A stretch of DNA of 64,000 bases from Streptomyces mashuensis (GTDB lineage: Bacteria > Actinomycetota > Actinomycetes > Streptomycetales > Streptomycetaceae): the NCBI RefSeq assembly GCF_014654785.1, contig NZ_BNBD01000002.1, positions 620,001 to 684,000 on the forward strand, written 5' to 3'. A model generated the notes under the pieces. That model was not told the DNA's origin and ran no database searches. It saw only the letters and a program-made list of their open reading frames with translations. Positions 45,562 to 53,828 of this stretch are shown here, one piece after another. Each line of letters starts with the position of its first letter. The first letter of the stretch is position 1. The position numbers were made by a program, and so were the translations under genes.

Positions 45562-46929
45562 ATGGCGGTCGCGGGGCCCACCGGGCCGGCCTTGAGCCGC
45601 GAGGAGGTGGACCGTGCGCTGGCGAGGCTCGGCGCCGAGCACGAGGCGGTGGAGTCCTCGCTGCTCGCCCTCCAGGACCATGCCGGCCGTCGCCTGCTGG
45701 AGGGCGCGGAGCTGACCGGTGTCACCAAGAGCCGGTGGGCGGTCACCGAACAGCTCGTCACCCAGCTGTGGATCTGCTTCGACGCCTACACCGACGCCCT
45801 CCAGGCGGCGCGTGAGCTGCGCGGCCGCCGGCGCTGGCCCACCTCGGCCGAGCTGTCCGAGCTGACCGACCTGCTGCGCGGCAGCGCCGTCACGCTGCCC
45901 GGCGGCCCGCCGCACGCGGCCGTCACGGTACTGGGCGGCCCACCGCGGCTCAGCGAGCGGCTGAGCCTCCAGGAGCTGCTCGACCGCATGAACGAGTGGT
46001 ACGCGCAGGCGCTGGCCGTCGTCGTCAGCGCCGACGCCGTGTGGTCGGCGCTGCCCGCGCGCATCGACCTGCTGGCGGCCGAGCTGCGCCGGGTGCGCGC
46101 CCTGGCCCATTCGGTGGGCGTCCGCCCGGGCGAGCACCCGGCCGGTGACGACCTGGACCGCATCACGGCGGAACTGGCGGCGCTGCGCGCCGAGGTGGTG
46201 GCCGACCCCCTGGCGTTCTGGTCGGAGGCGCCGCCGGGTGCGCCGCCCGGCACCGGGCGCCCCGACACGGTGCGCTACGACCGCGCGGCCCTCGCGCTGG
46301 AGGAGGTGCGCCGCGAGGTCGAGGCCGTGCTCGACGTCCGGCAGGACGCCGAACAGCGGCTGATGCGCGTCCGCGACGTGCTGTCACGCGCCGACCGCAC
46401 CCTGGGCGAGGCCCGCCGGGCCCGCGTGGAGGTCCTGTCGAAGATCGCCGCGTCGGAGGTGCCCGCCGTGTCGGGGCCGCCCACGGTCCTGTACGAGCAG
46501 CTGGCGGTGGCCTCCGACCACCGCCGGAACGCCCGCTGGCACCGCCTCTCGCCCCTGCTGGAGGGGCTGGAGCAGCGCGCGGAGGAGGAGCTGCTGCGGG
46601 CCCGGGAGTCGCTGACGGCGGTGACCGCGCCGCTGGCCGTCCGGGCCGAACTGCGCGGCCGTCTCGACGCGTACAAGGCCAAGGCCGCGCGGCACGGCGT
46701 GGCCGAGGACGCGTGCGTCGTCGAGCGGTACGACCTGGCGCGGCGCATGCTGTGGAGTGCACCGTGCGACCTGGTCGCCGCCGAACAGGCGGTGCTGCGC
46801 CACCAGCAGGCGGTGGCCGAGGCGCTGGCCGGCGGCCGGGTGCCGGCGCAGGCCGGCCCGGAGCGGGCGCAGGGGCTGGGCCTGGGCCAGAGCGCGGCGG
46901 TGCCCGTGGACCACGAGGGGGAGGCATGA
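45562..46929 (+). CDS. Unknown helical protein co-encoded with the PknG-type kinase
   Basis: A 455-residue cytoplasmic protein from an ATG at 45562 (GAGGGG upstream). It is almost wholly alpha-helical by composition, with Leu/Ala/Glu/Arg heptad-like stretches at about 230-330 and 340-420 suggesting coiled coils. There is no signal peptide, transmembrane segment or catalytic motif. Its stop overlaps the kinase start (ATGA), so translation is coupled. I do not recognise the family. Context suggests a scaffold or adaptor linking the membrane sensor and kinase, but this is inference. Confidence 0.75.
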   Translation: MAVAGPTGPALSREEVDRALARLGAEHEAVESSLLALQDHAGRRLLEGAELTGVTKSRWAVTEQLVTQLWICFDAYTDALQAARELRGRRRWPTSAELSELTDLLRGSAVTLPGGPPHAAVTVLGGPPRLSERLSLQELLDRMNEWYAQALAVVVSADAVWSALPARIDLLAAELRRVRALAHSVGVRPGEHPAGDDLDRITAELAALRAEVVADPLAFWSEAPPGAPPGTGRPDTVRYDRAALALEEVRREVEAVLDVRQDAEQRLMRVRDVLSRADRTLGEARRARVEVLSKIAASEVPAVSGPPTVLYEQLAVASDHRRNARWHRLSPLLEGLEQRAEEELLRARESLTAVTAPLAVRAELRGRLDAYKAKAARHGVAEDACVVERYDLARRMLWSAPCDLVAAEQAVLRHQQAVAEALAGGRVPAQAGPERAQGLGLGQSAAVPVDHEGEA

Positions 46930-49541
46930 CGGGGAGCAGCTGTCAGCGGCCGGACTGCGCGGGCACGTACGAGGACGTGGGCGGCGGCGAGCTGTACTGC
47001 GACACGTGCGGCCTGGCGCCGGTCGTGGCGCCCGGCGGCGTGCTGGGCTCGCCGCCCACCGGCGTGACGCACCCGGGGCGGGGCGCGGCGGGCTCGTCGG
47101 GATCGGCGGGCTCGGGCCGTGCAGGTGGGTCGGGCGGGTCCGGGCCGGCGTCGGCGGGCTCGGGGCGTTCGGGCGGTTCGGGTGGTTCGGAGCGGTCGTC
47201 GCGGTCGTCGTCGCGGTCGTCGTCGTCCCGGCGGTCCGTTTCCGGCCGGCTGTCGCGGTCGCTGTCGGGCGCCTCCGAAGGGGTGCCCACGCGGTCGGTG
47301 TCGGTGCAGAGCCGCCGTACGGGCTCGGGCCCCGGTGCGTCGGGTCGCAGCCGGCTGGGTGCGGGACTGGTGGCCGTACCGGGCGTGCCGCGCCCCGTGC
47401 CGCTGGAGCGGGTGCTGGAGAACCCGGAGGTGCCCGAGCGCAAGCGGTTCTGCAGCCGGGGCGAGTGCGGCGCGCCGGTGGGCCGGGCGCGCGGCGACCG
47501 GCCGGGGCGCACGGAGGGCTTCTGCACCAAGTGCGGCCACCCGTACTCGTTCGTGCCCAAGCTGCGCCGGGGCGACGTGGTGCACGGCCAGTACGAGGTG
47601 GCCGGCTGCCTGGCGCACGGCGGGCTGGGCTGGATCTACCTGGCCGTCGACCGGGCGGTCTCCGACCGCTGGGTGGTGCTCAAGGGCCTGCTCGACACGG
47701 GCGACCAGGACGCGCTGGCCGCCGCCGTGGCCGAGCGGCGCTTCCTGGCCGAGATCGAGCACGCCAACATCGTGCGCATCTACAACTTCGTCGAGCACCT
47801 GGACCAGCGCACGGGCAGCCTCGACGGCTACATCGTCATGGAGTACGTGGGCGGCAAGTCGCTCAAGGAGATCGCCAACGAGCGGCGGCGGCCCGACGGG
47901 CGGCGCGACCCGGTGCCGGTGGAACAGGCGTGCGCGTACGGCATCGAGGCCCTGGAGGCGCTGGCCCACCTGCACAGCCGCAACCTGCTGTACTGCGACT
48001 TCAAGGTGGACAACGCCATCCAGCAGCAGGACCAGCTGAAGCTCATCGACATGGGCGCGGTCCGGCGGATGGACGACCAGGACAGCCCCATCTACGGCAC
48101 GGTGGGCTACCAGGCGCCCGAAGTGGCCGAGCGCGGCGCGTCGGTGGCCTCCGACCTCTATACGGTGGCGCGCACGCTGGCCGTGCTCACGTTCGACTTC
48201 CAGGGCTACACCAACGTCTTCGCGCACAGCCTGCCCGACCCGGAGCACGTCGAGGTCTTCCGCCGCTACGAGTCGTTCTACCGGCTGCTCGTACGGGCCA
48301 CCGACCCGGAGCCCTCGCGCCGGTTCGCCTCCGCGCACGAGATGGCGGACCAGCTGACGGGCGTGCTGCGGGAGGTCGTGGCGCTGCAGACGGGCCGGCC
48401 GCGGCCCGCGCTGTCGACGCTGTTCGGGCCGGAGCCGCGGGTGGTGGACACCACGCTGTTCGCGACGGGCGCGGGCGGCGAGGTCTCGCGGCTGGGGGCA
48501 CGGCAGCTGCCGGAGCCCTGGTGGCGGCGGCGCAACGCCCCGGCGGTCACCGCCCCCGACCCCACATCCGCGCCCGTCACCCCGTCCGCATCCGTCACCC
48601 CGTCCGTCGCCGTACCGACGGTGCCGCTGGACGTCCGGGCCTGTGCGCTGGCCCTGCCGTTGCCGCTGGTCGACCCGGGCGACCCCAACGCGGGTTTCCT
48701 CGCCGGCCTGCTGGCCTCCCGGCCGGCCGAGCTGTACGCGGCGCTCCAGGCGGCGCCCGGCGACTCGCCGGAGCTGCGGCTGGCCCGCGTCCGGGCGCTG
48801 CTGCACCTGGGCGAGGACGAGGAGGCGGACAAGGTCCTCGCCGCGCTGGAGGCCGTGCAGCCCGAGGACTGGCGGACGGTGTGGCACCGCGGCGTGCACG
48901 CGCTGATCGGCGGCGACCACGGGACGGCGGCGCTGTCGTTCGACGCGGTCTACGACGCGTTCCCCGGCGAGCCCGCGCCCAAGCTGGCGCTGGGCATGTG
49001 CGCCGAGGTGCTCGGGCAGCTGGACAACGCCGCCGACTACTACCACCTCGTGTGGGCCACCGACCCCGGCTTCGTCGGCGCGGCCTTCGCGCTGGCGCGG
49101 GTGCGGCTGGCCGGCGGCGACCGCGCGGGCGCGGTGGCCGCGCTGGAGTCGGTGCCGGAGGCGTCCGTCCACTGCACGGCGGCCCGGGTCGCGGCGGTGC
49201 GGGCCCGGTTGCGGGACCGCCCGGCGGACCCGGCGCTGCCCGCGGACCTGGCGGCGGCCGCCGCGCAGGTCGAACGGCTGGCGGAGCTCGGCCTGGACGA
49301 CGTCCGGTACGAACGCCTGTCGACGGAAGTGCTCGGCTCCGCGCTGGACTGGGTGCTGTCGGGGGGCGGGGCCGCGGGGGGCGGCCCCGCCGAGCTGCTC
49401 GGCAGCAGCCTGGACGAGCGGGGCCTGCGGTTCGGGCTGGAGCGCTCGTACCGCGTGCTGGCCCGCCTGGCCCAGCGCGGTGAGGAACGGATCGAACTGG
49501 TGGAGCGGGCCAACCGTTACCGCCCCAGGACATGGGTGTGA
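46926..49541 (+). CDS. pknG: PknG-like serine/threonine protein kinase with zinc ribbon, rubredoxin-like and TPR domains
   Basis: A soluble kinase of 871 residues, translationally coupled to the previous gene. A zinc ribbon has C6, C11, C25, C28; a Ser/Gly-rich linker spans about 51-145. The PknG-type rubredoxin-like module has C176, C181, C200, C203. The kinase domain runs about 223-480: Gly loop CLAHGGLGWIYLA, Lys253, catalytic YCDFKVDN (D358, N363; Y-C replaces H-R) and DMG (D375). TPR-like helices fill about 620-870. The order matches mycobacterial PknG except for the extra N-terminal ribbon. It lacks a transmembrane helix. It probably phosphorylates FHA-type partners, possibly the operon's own. 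Confidence 0.92.
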   Translation: MTGSSCQRPDCAGTYEDVGGGELYCDTCGLAPVVAPGGVLGSPPTGVTHPGRGAAGSSGSAGSGRAGGSGGSGPASAGSGRSGGSGGSERSSRSSSRSSSSRRSVSGRLSRSLSGASEGVPTRSVSVQSRRTGSGPGASGRSRLGAGLVAVPGVPRPVPLERVLENPEVPERKRFCSRGECGAPVGRARGDRPGRTEGFCTKCGHPYSFVPKLRRGDVVHGQYEVAGCLAHGGLGWIYLAVDRAVSDRWVVLKGLLDTGDQDALAAAVAERRFLAEIEHANIVRIYNFVEHLDQRTGSLDGYIVMEYVGGKSLKEIANERRRPDGRRDPVPVEQACAYGIEALEALAHLHSRNLLYCDFKVDNAIQQQDQLKLIDMGAVRRMDDQDSPIYGTVGYQAPEVAERGASVASDLYTVARTLAVLTFDFQGYTNVFAHSLPDPEHVEVFRRYESFYRLLVRATDPEPSRRFASAHEMADQLTGVLREVVALQTGRPRPALSTLFGPEPRVVDTTLFATGAGGEVSRLGARQLPEPWWRRRNAPAVTAPDPTSAPVTPSASVTPSVAVPTVPLDVRACALALPLPLVDPGDPNAGFLAGLLASRPAELYAALQAAPGDSPELRLARVRALLHLGEDEEADKVLAALEAVQPEDWRTVWHRGVHALIGGDHGTAALSFDAVYDAFPGEPAPKLALGMCAEVLGQLDNAADYYHLVWATDPGFVGAAFALARVRLAGGDRAGAVAALESVPEASVHCTAARVAAVRARLRDRPADPALPADLAAAAAQVERLAELGLDDVRYERLSTEVLGSALDWVLSGGGAAGGGPAELLGSSLDERGLRFGLERSYRVLARLAQRGEERIELVERANRYRPRTWV

Positions 49542-49544
49542 TCG

Positions 49545-50708
49545 ATGTCGCAACTGCCCCCACAGCTGACGGTGTGCCCGGCCTGCCACGAGCCGCTGGA
49601 ACCGGCCGACAACTTCTGCGGAGGGTGCGGCACGGACCTGTCGGCCGTGCCGTCCGCGCCCGGCGCCGCGCGGCCCGCCGGCGGCCCGCGCCGGGCGGGC
49701 ACGCCCCCGGCACGGGGCGCGGACGACCACCGCGCCGCGCCGCGGAGCGGCGCCGTGCCCGGCCAGCCGGCGCACGGCACGGGCCCGGGCACCCCGTGCG
49801 CGGCGTGCCGGTCCGGCATGATCGACAACGACGGGTACTGCGAGAACTGCGGGCACGCACAACCGCGCGAACGGGATCACATGGAGCACGAGTCGGCAGG
49901 CGTCGCCGCGGTCAGCGACCGCGGCCTGCGCCACCACCGCAACGAGGACGCCTTCGCCACGTCCACCGCCGCGCTGCCGGACGGCAGCCCGGCCGTCGTC
50001 GCCGTCGTCAGCGACGGCGTGTCGTCCGCGGCGCGCCCCGACGAGGCGTCCGCGGCGGCCTGCGCGGCCGCGCGCGACACCCTCGTCACCGGCCTGGCCG
50101 GGGGCACGGACCCGCGCGAGGCCACGCGCCGGGCCGTCGTCAGCGCCGCGGAGGCCGTGGCCGCGCTGGCCGGGCCCGCCGCGGAGGCGCGGGAGCACAC
50201 GCCCTACCGGCAGGAGAACGCGCCCGCCTGCACCATCGTCAGCGCCGTGGTCACCGGTGACCTGCTGACCGTGGGCTGGGTCGGCGACAGCCGCGCGTAC
50301 TGGGTGCCCGACGACCGCGGCACGCAGCCGGCGCGGCTGACCGAGGACGACTCGTGGGCCGCCCAGATGGTCGCCGCGGGGCTGATGTCGGAGGCCGAGG
50401 CGTACGCGGACGAGCGCGCGCACGCCATCACCGGCTGGCTCGGCGCGGACGCCTACGAGGTGGAGCCGCACACCGCGTCGTACCACCCGGACCGGCCCGG
50501 CGTGGTCGTCGTGTGCACCGACGGGCTGTGGAACTACGCCGAGTCGGCCGAGCAGATGGCCGCCGTGGTGCCGCCCGACGCCCGGTCCCGGCCGCTGGAG
50601 TGCGCACGCCGTCTGCTGGCGCACGCCCTGGACGGCGGGGGCCACGACAACGTAACAGTGGCCGTACTGCCGTTCCCCACCCGGCCGGAAGGGGCAGGAT
50701 CGGCCTGA
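49545..50708 (+). CDS. PPM/PP2C Ser/Thr phosphatase with two zinc ribbons
   Basis: A 387-residue protein starting 3 bp after the kinase stop. Zinc ribbon 1 has C11, C14, C25, C28 and ribbon 2 has C85, C88, C99, C102, joined by a Pro/Ala/Gly-rich linker. The PPM domain (about 115-375) carries RNED, VSDGVSS, GWVGDSRAY, CTDGLW and HDNVT, the complete metal-binding set. It is expected to reverse phosphorylation by the kinase encoded just before it. The zinc-ribbon heads resemble those of the kinase and the FHA protein. Confidence 0.92.
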   Translation: MSQLPPQLTVCPACHEPLEPADNFCGGCGTDLSAVPSAPGAARPAGGPRRAGTPPARGADDHRAAPRSGAVPGQPAHGTGPGTPCAACRSGMIDNDGYCENCGHAQPRERDHMEHESAGVAAVSDRGLRHHRNEDAFATSTAALPDGSPAVVAVVSDGVSSAARPDEASAAACAAARDTLVTGLAGGTDPREATRRAVVSAAEAVAALAGPAAEAREHTPYRQENAPACTIVSAVVTGDLLTVGWVGDSRAYWVPDDRGTQPARLTEDDSWAAQMVAAGLMSEAEAYADERAHAITGWLGADAYEVEPHTASYHPDRPGVVVVCTDGLWNYAESAEQMAAVVPPDARSRPLECARRLLAHALDGGGHDNVTVAVLPFPTRPEGAGSA

Positions 50709-50872
50709 CGGAAGGGCACCGGCGGGGGGAACCGGGACCGGTGCCGACGGGGGGTTCGTCCGCGGGTGCCGTGGCCCGGCGCCGCGCGCGGCCGTCCGAC
50801 CACCGCACGCGCACGCGAGCCCGTGGCCGGGGAGCCACGGCGCCACGGAGCCACGGACGAAGGAGCGGATCA

Positions 50873-52195
50873 ATGGCCAACGCCGCCGCACCGGGGCTGC
50901 CCCGGTTCTCGGTCGAGGTGTACCAGAACCCTCATCTCCCGGAGGGGGGCCGGGAGGTCAACGCCATCGTCACGGTGACCGCGGCCCCCGACGCCACGGC
51001 CGTGCCGGCGGCCGCGCCCGACGGGCGGGCCGCGGTCGTCGTCATGGTGGACTGCTCCGGTTCGATGGACTACCCGCCGGCCAAGATGCGCAACGCCCGC
51101 GACGCCACGGCCGCCGCCGTCGACGCGCTGCGCGACGGCGTGTCCTTCGCCGTGGTGGCCGGCACCCACCAGGCCCGCGAGGTGTACCCCGGCGGCGGAC
51201 GGCTCGCGGTCGCCGACGCCGTGACGCGCGGTCAGGCCAAGGAGGCGCTGCGCAAGCTGAGCCCCGGCGGCGGCACGGCCATCGGCACCTGGCTGCGGCT
51301 GGCCGACCGGCTGCTGGACGGCTCCGGCGCCGCGATACGCCACGGCATCCTGCTCACCGACGGGCGCAACGAGCACGAGGAGCCGGACGCCCTGCGCGCC
51401 ACCCTCGACGCCTGCTCCGGCCGCTTCACCTGTGACGCGCGCGGGGTGGGCATCGACTGGGAGGTCAAGGAGGTCAAGGGCATAGCCTCCGCCCTGCTGG
51501 GCACGGCCGACATCGTCGCCGACCCGGCGGGGCTGGCCGCGGACTTCACGCGGATCATGGAGACCGTCATGGGCAAGGAGGTCGGTGACGTCGCGCTGCG
51601 GCTGTGGACGCCGCAGGACGCCGAGGTCGCCTTCGTCAAACAGGTCGCCCCCACGGTCGAGGACCTGACGGACCGCCGCGAGGAGGCCGGGCCGCGCGCC
51701 GGCGACTACCCGACCGGCGCGTGGGGCGACGAGTCGCGCGACTACCACGTGTGCGTCCGGGTGCCCGCCGCGCCGGTGGGCCGGGAGATGCTGGCCGCCC
51801 GCGCCTCGCTGGTGGTGCCCGCGCCCGCCGGCGCCCCGCCGCAGGTCCTCGCCCAGGGCCTGGTCCGCGCGGTGTGGACCGACGACCTCACCGCGTCCAC
51901 CGCCCTCAACCCGCAGGTGGCCCACTACACCGGGCAGGCCGAGCTGGCCCACGCCATCCAGCAGGGCCTGGACCTGCGCAAGGCCGGGGACGTCGACGGC
52001 GCCACCGCCAAGCTCGGCCGGGCCGTCCAGCTGGCCAGCCGCTCGGGCCACGAGGACACCGCGAAACTCCTGGCGAAGGTGGTGGACGTGGTGGACGCCG
52101 CGAAGGGTACTGTGCGGCTCAAGGCGAAGGTCTCGGAGGAGGCGGAGATGACGCTCGAGACCCGCTCGACCAAGACGGTGCGCGTCCGCAAGTGA
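50873..52195 (+). CDS. Von Willebrand factor A (VWA) domain protein
   Basis: A 440-residue cytoplasmic protein from an ATG at 50873 (AAGGAG 8 nt upstream; the frame is open earlier but unsupported). The VWA domain begins AAVVVMVDCSGSM, with an intact MIDAS D60-x-S62-x-S64, GGGTAIGTWL for the Thr and LLTDGRNEHEE for the Asp. A beta-sandwich region follows (about 230-350) and the C-terminal part is helical and TPR-like (AHAIQQGLDLRKAGDVDGA). There is no signal, so it binds a partner inside the cell. It lies in the kinase/phosphatase/FHA operon after a 164-bp gap. Confidence 0.88.
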   Translation: MANAAAPGLPRFSVEVYQNPHLPEGGREVNAIVTVTAAPDATAVPAAAPDGRAAVVVMVDCSGSMDYPPAKMRNARDATAAAVDALRDGVSFAVVAGTHQAREVYPGGGRLAVADAVTRGQAKEALRKLSPGGGTAIGTWLRLADRLLDGSGAAIRHGILLTDGRNEHEEPDALRATLDACSGRFTCDARGVGIDWEVKEVKGIASALLGTADIVADPAGLAADFTRIMETVMGKEVGDVALRLWTPQDAEVAFVKQVAPTVEDLTDRREEAGPRAGDYPTGAWGDESRDYHVCVRVPAAPVGREMLAARASLVVPAPAGAPPQVLAQGLVRAVWTDDLTASTALNPQVAHYTGQAELAHAIQQGLDLRKAGDVDGATAKLGRAVQLASRSGHEDTAKLLAKVVDVVDAAKGTVRLKAKVSEEAEMTLETRSTKTVRVRK

Positions 52196-52270
52196 GGCGG
52201 GCGCCGGGAAGCGCGACCCGTGTGCCGGGGAGCGGCCCGGTAAGTGACAGCTGAGGGGGAATCGACCGAC

Positions 52271-53317
52271 ATGCCGACCTGCCCTAACGGCCACCCTTCG
52301 GGGGCGGAGGACTGGTGCGAGGTGTGCGGCCACCGGATGGCGGGAACCGTGGCGCCGTCCGGGCCGGCCGTTCCCCCGCCGCCCCCCGCCCCGCCGGGCA
52401 CCACCGGCGGCTACGGCTGGCCCACCGGTGACGCGACCGTCCAGGCGGAGCTGTGCCCGCAGTGCCGCACGCCCCGCGAGGCCCAGGCCCCGTTCTGCGA
52501 GGAGTGCCGCTACAACTTCCTGACCCGTACGGCCAACCCCTACGCGCCGCCGCCCGGCGGCCAGGGCTTCCAGTCCGCGCCGCCGCCCCCGCCGCCCACG
52601 CACACCCCGCCGCCGGGCCTCGACTACCAGGGCTCGCGGCCCTCCCGGGTCAACCGCCCGGCCGAGCCGCTGGAGCCGGAGACCCAGGGATTCGGCGACG
52701 ACGACTGGGTGCTCACCCCGCCCCCGCCCGCGCCGCCGGCTCCCCCGGCTCCTCCGGGTCCGGTGCCCGCGCCGGGCGGCCCCTACGGGTACGAGCCGTA
52801 CGAGCACCAGGGCCCGTACGAGCGGTCCGGCTACGAGCACCAGGGCACCGGGGAACACCAGGGCGCCCGGACGGCCGGCGAGGGCGGGCAGCCGCCGGCC
52901 GGCTCCGCCGCCGGCGGCTGGGTGGCCGTCGTGGGGCCGGACCGCGAGTACTTCCTGTCGATGATGAACCGCAGCGGCCCGGAGGCGGCCGGCCTCAACC
53001 TGCCCGCCTACTCGCCGGAGCTGCGCTTCCCGCTCGCCGGCCGGCAGGTCACCATCGGCCGGCGTCGGCACAGCACGGGCGAGTCGCCCGACATCGACCT
53101 GTCCCGCCCGCCGGAGGACCCCGGCGTCTCGCACCAGCACGCGATGCTGGTGCAGCAGCCGGACGGCGGCTGGGCTGTCGTCGACCAGGACTCCACGAAC
53201 GGCACCACGGTCAACGGCTCCGAGGACCCGATCCAGCCGTACGTACCCGTCCCCCTCCAGGACGGGGACCGGGTGCACGTGGGGGCGTGGACGACGATCA
53301 CGGTGCGGCGGGCGTAG
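52271..53317 (+). CDS. FHA-domain protein with two N-terminal zinc ribbons
   Basis: A phosphothreonine-binding adaptor of 348 residues from an ATG at 52271; GAGGGGGAA precedes it. Zinc ribbon 1 has C4, H8, C16, C19 and ribbon 2 has C62, C65, C76, C79. A Pro/Gln-rich linker (about 85-215) leads to a C-terminal FHA domain (about 265-345) with IGRRRHSTGESPDIDL, GVSHQHAMLV and DQDSTNGTTVNG. It lacks the GarA/OdhI ETTS-like N-terminal phosphosite, so it is not simply GarA. It is the last gene of the operon, and a likely reader of the kinase's phosphorylation. Confidence 0.9.
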   Translation: MPTCPNGHPSGAEDWCEVCGHRMAGTVAPSGPAVPPPPPAPPGTTGGYGWPTGDATVQAELCPQCRTPREAQAPFCEECRYNFLTRTANPYAPPPGGQGFQSAPPPPPPTHTPPPGLDYQGSRPSRVNRPAEPLEPETQGFGDDDWVLTPPPPAPPAPPAPPGPVPAPGGPYGYEPYEHQGPYERSGYEHQGTGEHQGARTAGEGGQPPAGSAAGGWVAVVGPDREYFLSMMNRSGPEAAGLNLPAYSPELRFPLAGRQVTIGRRRHSTGESPDIDLSRPPEDPGVSHQHAMLVQQPDGGWAVVDQDSTNGTTVNGSEDPIQPYVPVPLQDGDRVHVGAWTTITVRRA

Positions 53318-53394
53318 AGCGGGGTGCGCGGAGCCGGGGGCCGGGTCCTAGGACCGCGGTCCTCCGCCGTGGCGTCTGAGACCATGGAGACGTG

Positions 53395-53799
53395 ATGGAG
53401 ATTCCGCGCGGCACGCTTCAGGACCAGACCTTCTACGAGCAGGTCGGCGGCGAGGAGACGTTCCGGCGCCTGGTCCACCGCTTCTACGAGGGCGTGGCCC
53501 AGGACCCGCTGCTGCGGCCGATGTACCCGGAGGAGGACCTCGGCCCGGCGGAGGAGCGCCTGGTGCTCTTCCTGATCCAGTACTGGGGCGGCCCCCGCAC
53601 CTACAGCGAGACCCGCGGCCACCCGCGGCTGCGCATGCGCCACGCGCCGTTCACCGTGGACCGCGCGGCGCACGACGCCTGGCTGCGGCACATGCGGGAC
53701 GCGGTGGACGAGCTGGGGCTGGCGCCCGAGCACGAGCGGCAGATGTGGGCGTACCTCACGCACGCCGCCGCATTCATGATCAATACGCCGGAGGTCTGA
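53395..53799 (+). CDS. glbO: Group II truncated haemoglobin
   Basis: A haem-binding oxygen-handling protein of 134 residues; the ATG at 53395 is preferred (a GTG three bases earlier is possible). The fold is 2-on-2 globin: FYEQVGGEETFRRLVHRFYEG, then LFLIQYWGGPRTY, then RLRMRHAPFTV with the proximal His in MRHAPF and a Trp/Tyr-rich distal pocket. This matches TrHbO-type proteins of actinobacteria. It lies 78 bp after the FHA gene, on the same strand. Confidence 0.9.
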   Translation: MEIPRGTLQDQTFYEQVGGEETFRRLVHRFYEGVAQDPLLRPMYPEEDLGPAEERLVLFLIQYWGGPRTYSETRGHPRLRMRHAPFTVDRAAHDAWLRHMRDAVDELGLAPEHERQMWAYLTHAAAFMINTPEV

Positions 53800-53828
53800 C
53801 CCCCGGGTGGCGTTGCCGGCCCCGCTGG

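Noticed and set aside
44377..46929. 850-codon ORF including the helical protein
   Set aside because: Residues before the ATG at 45562 are an out-of-frame read of the GlnH-like gene; a good ribosome site supports 45562.
46275..50891. 1538-codon minus-strand ORF over the kinase and phosphatase genes
   Set aside because: It is antisense to clear kinase and phosphatase domains, has no recognisable motif and no supported start; an artefact of high GC.
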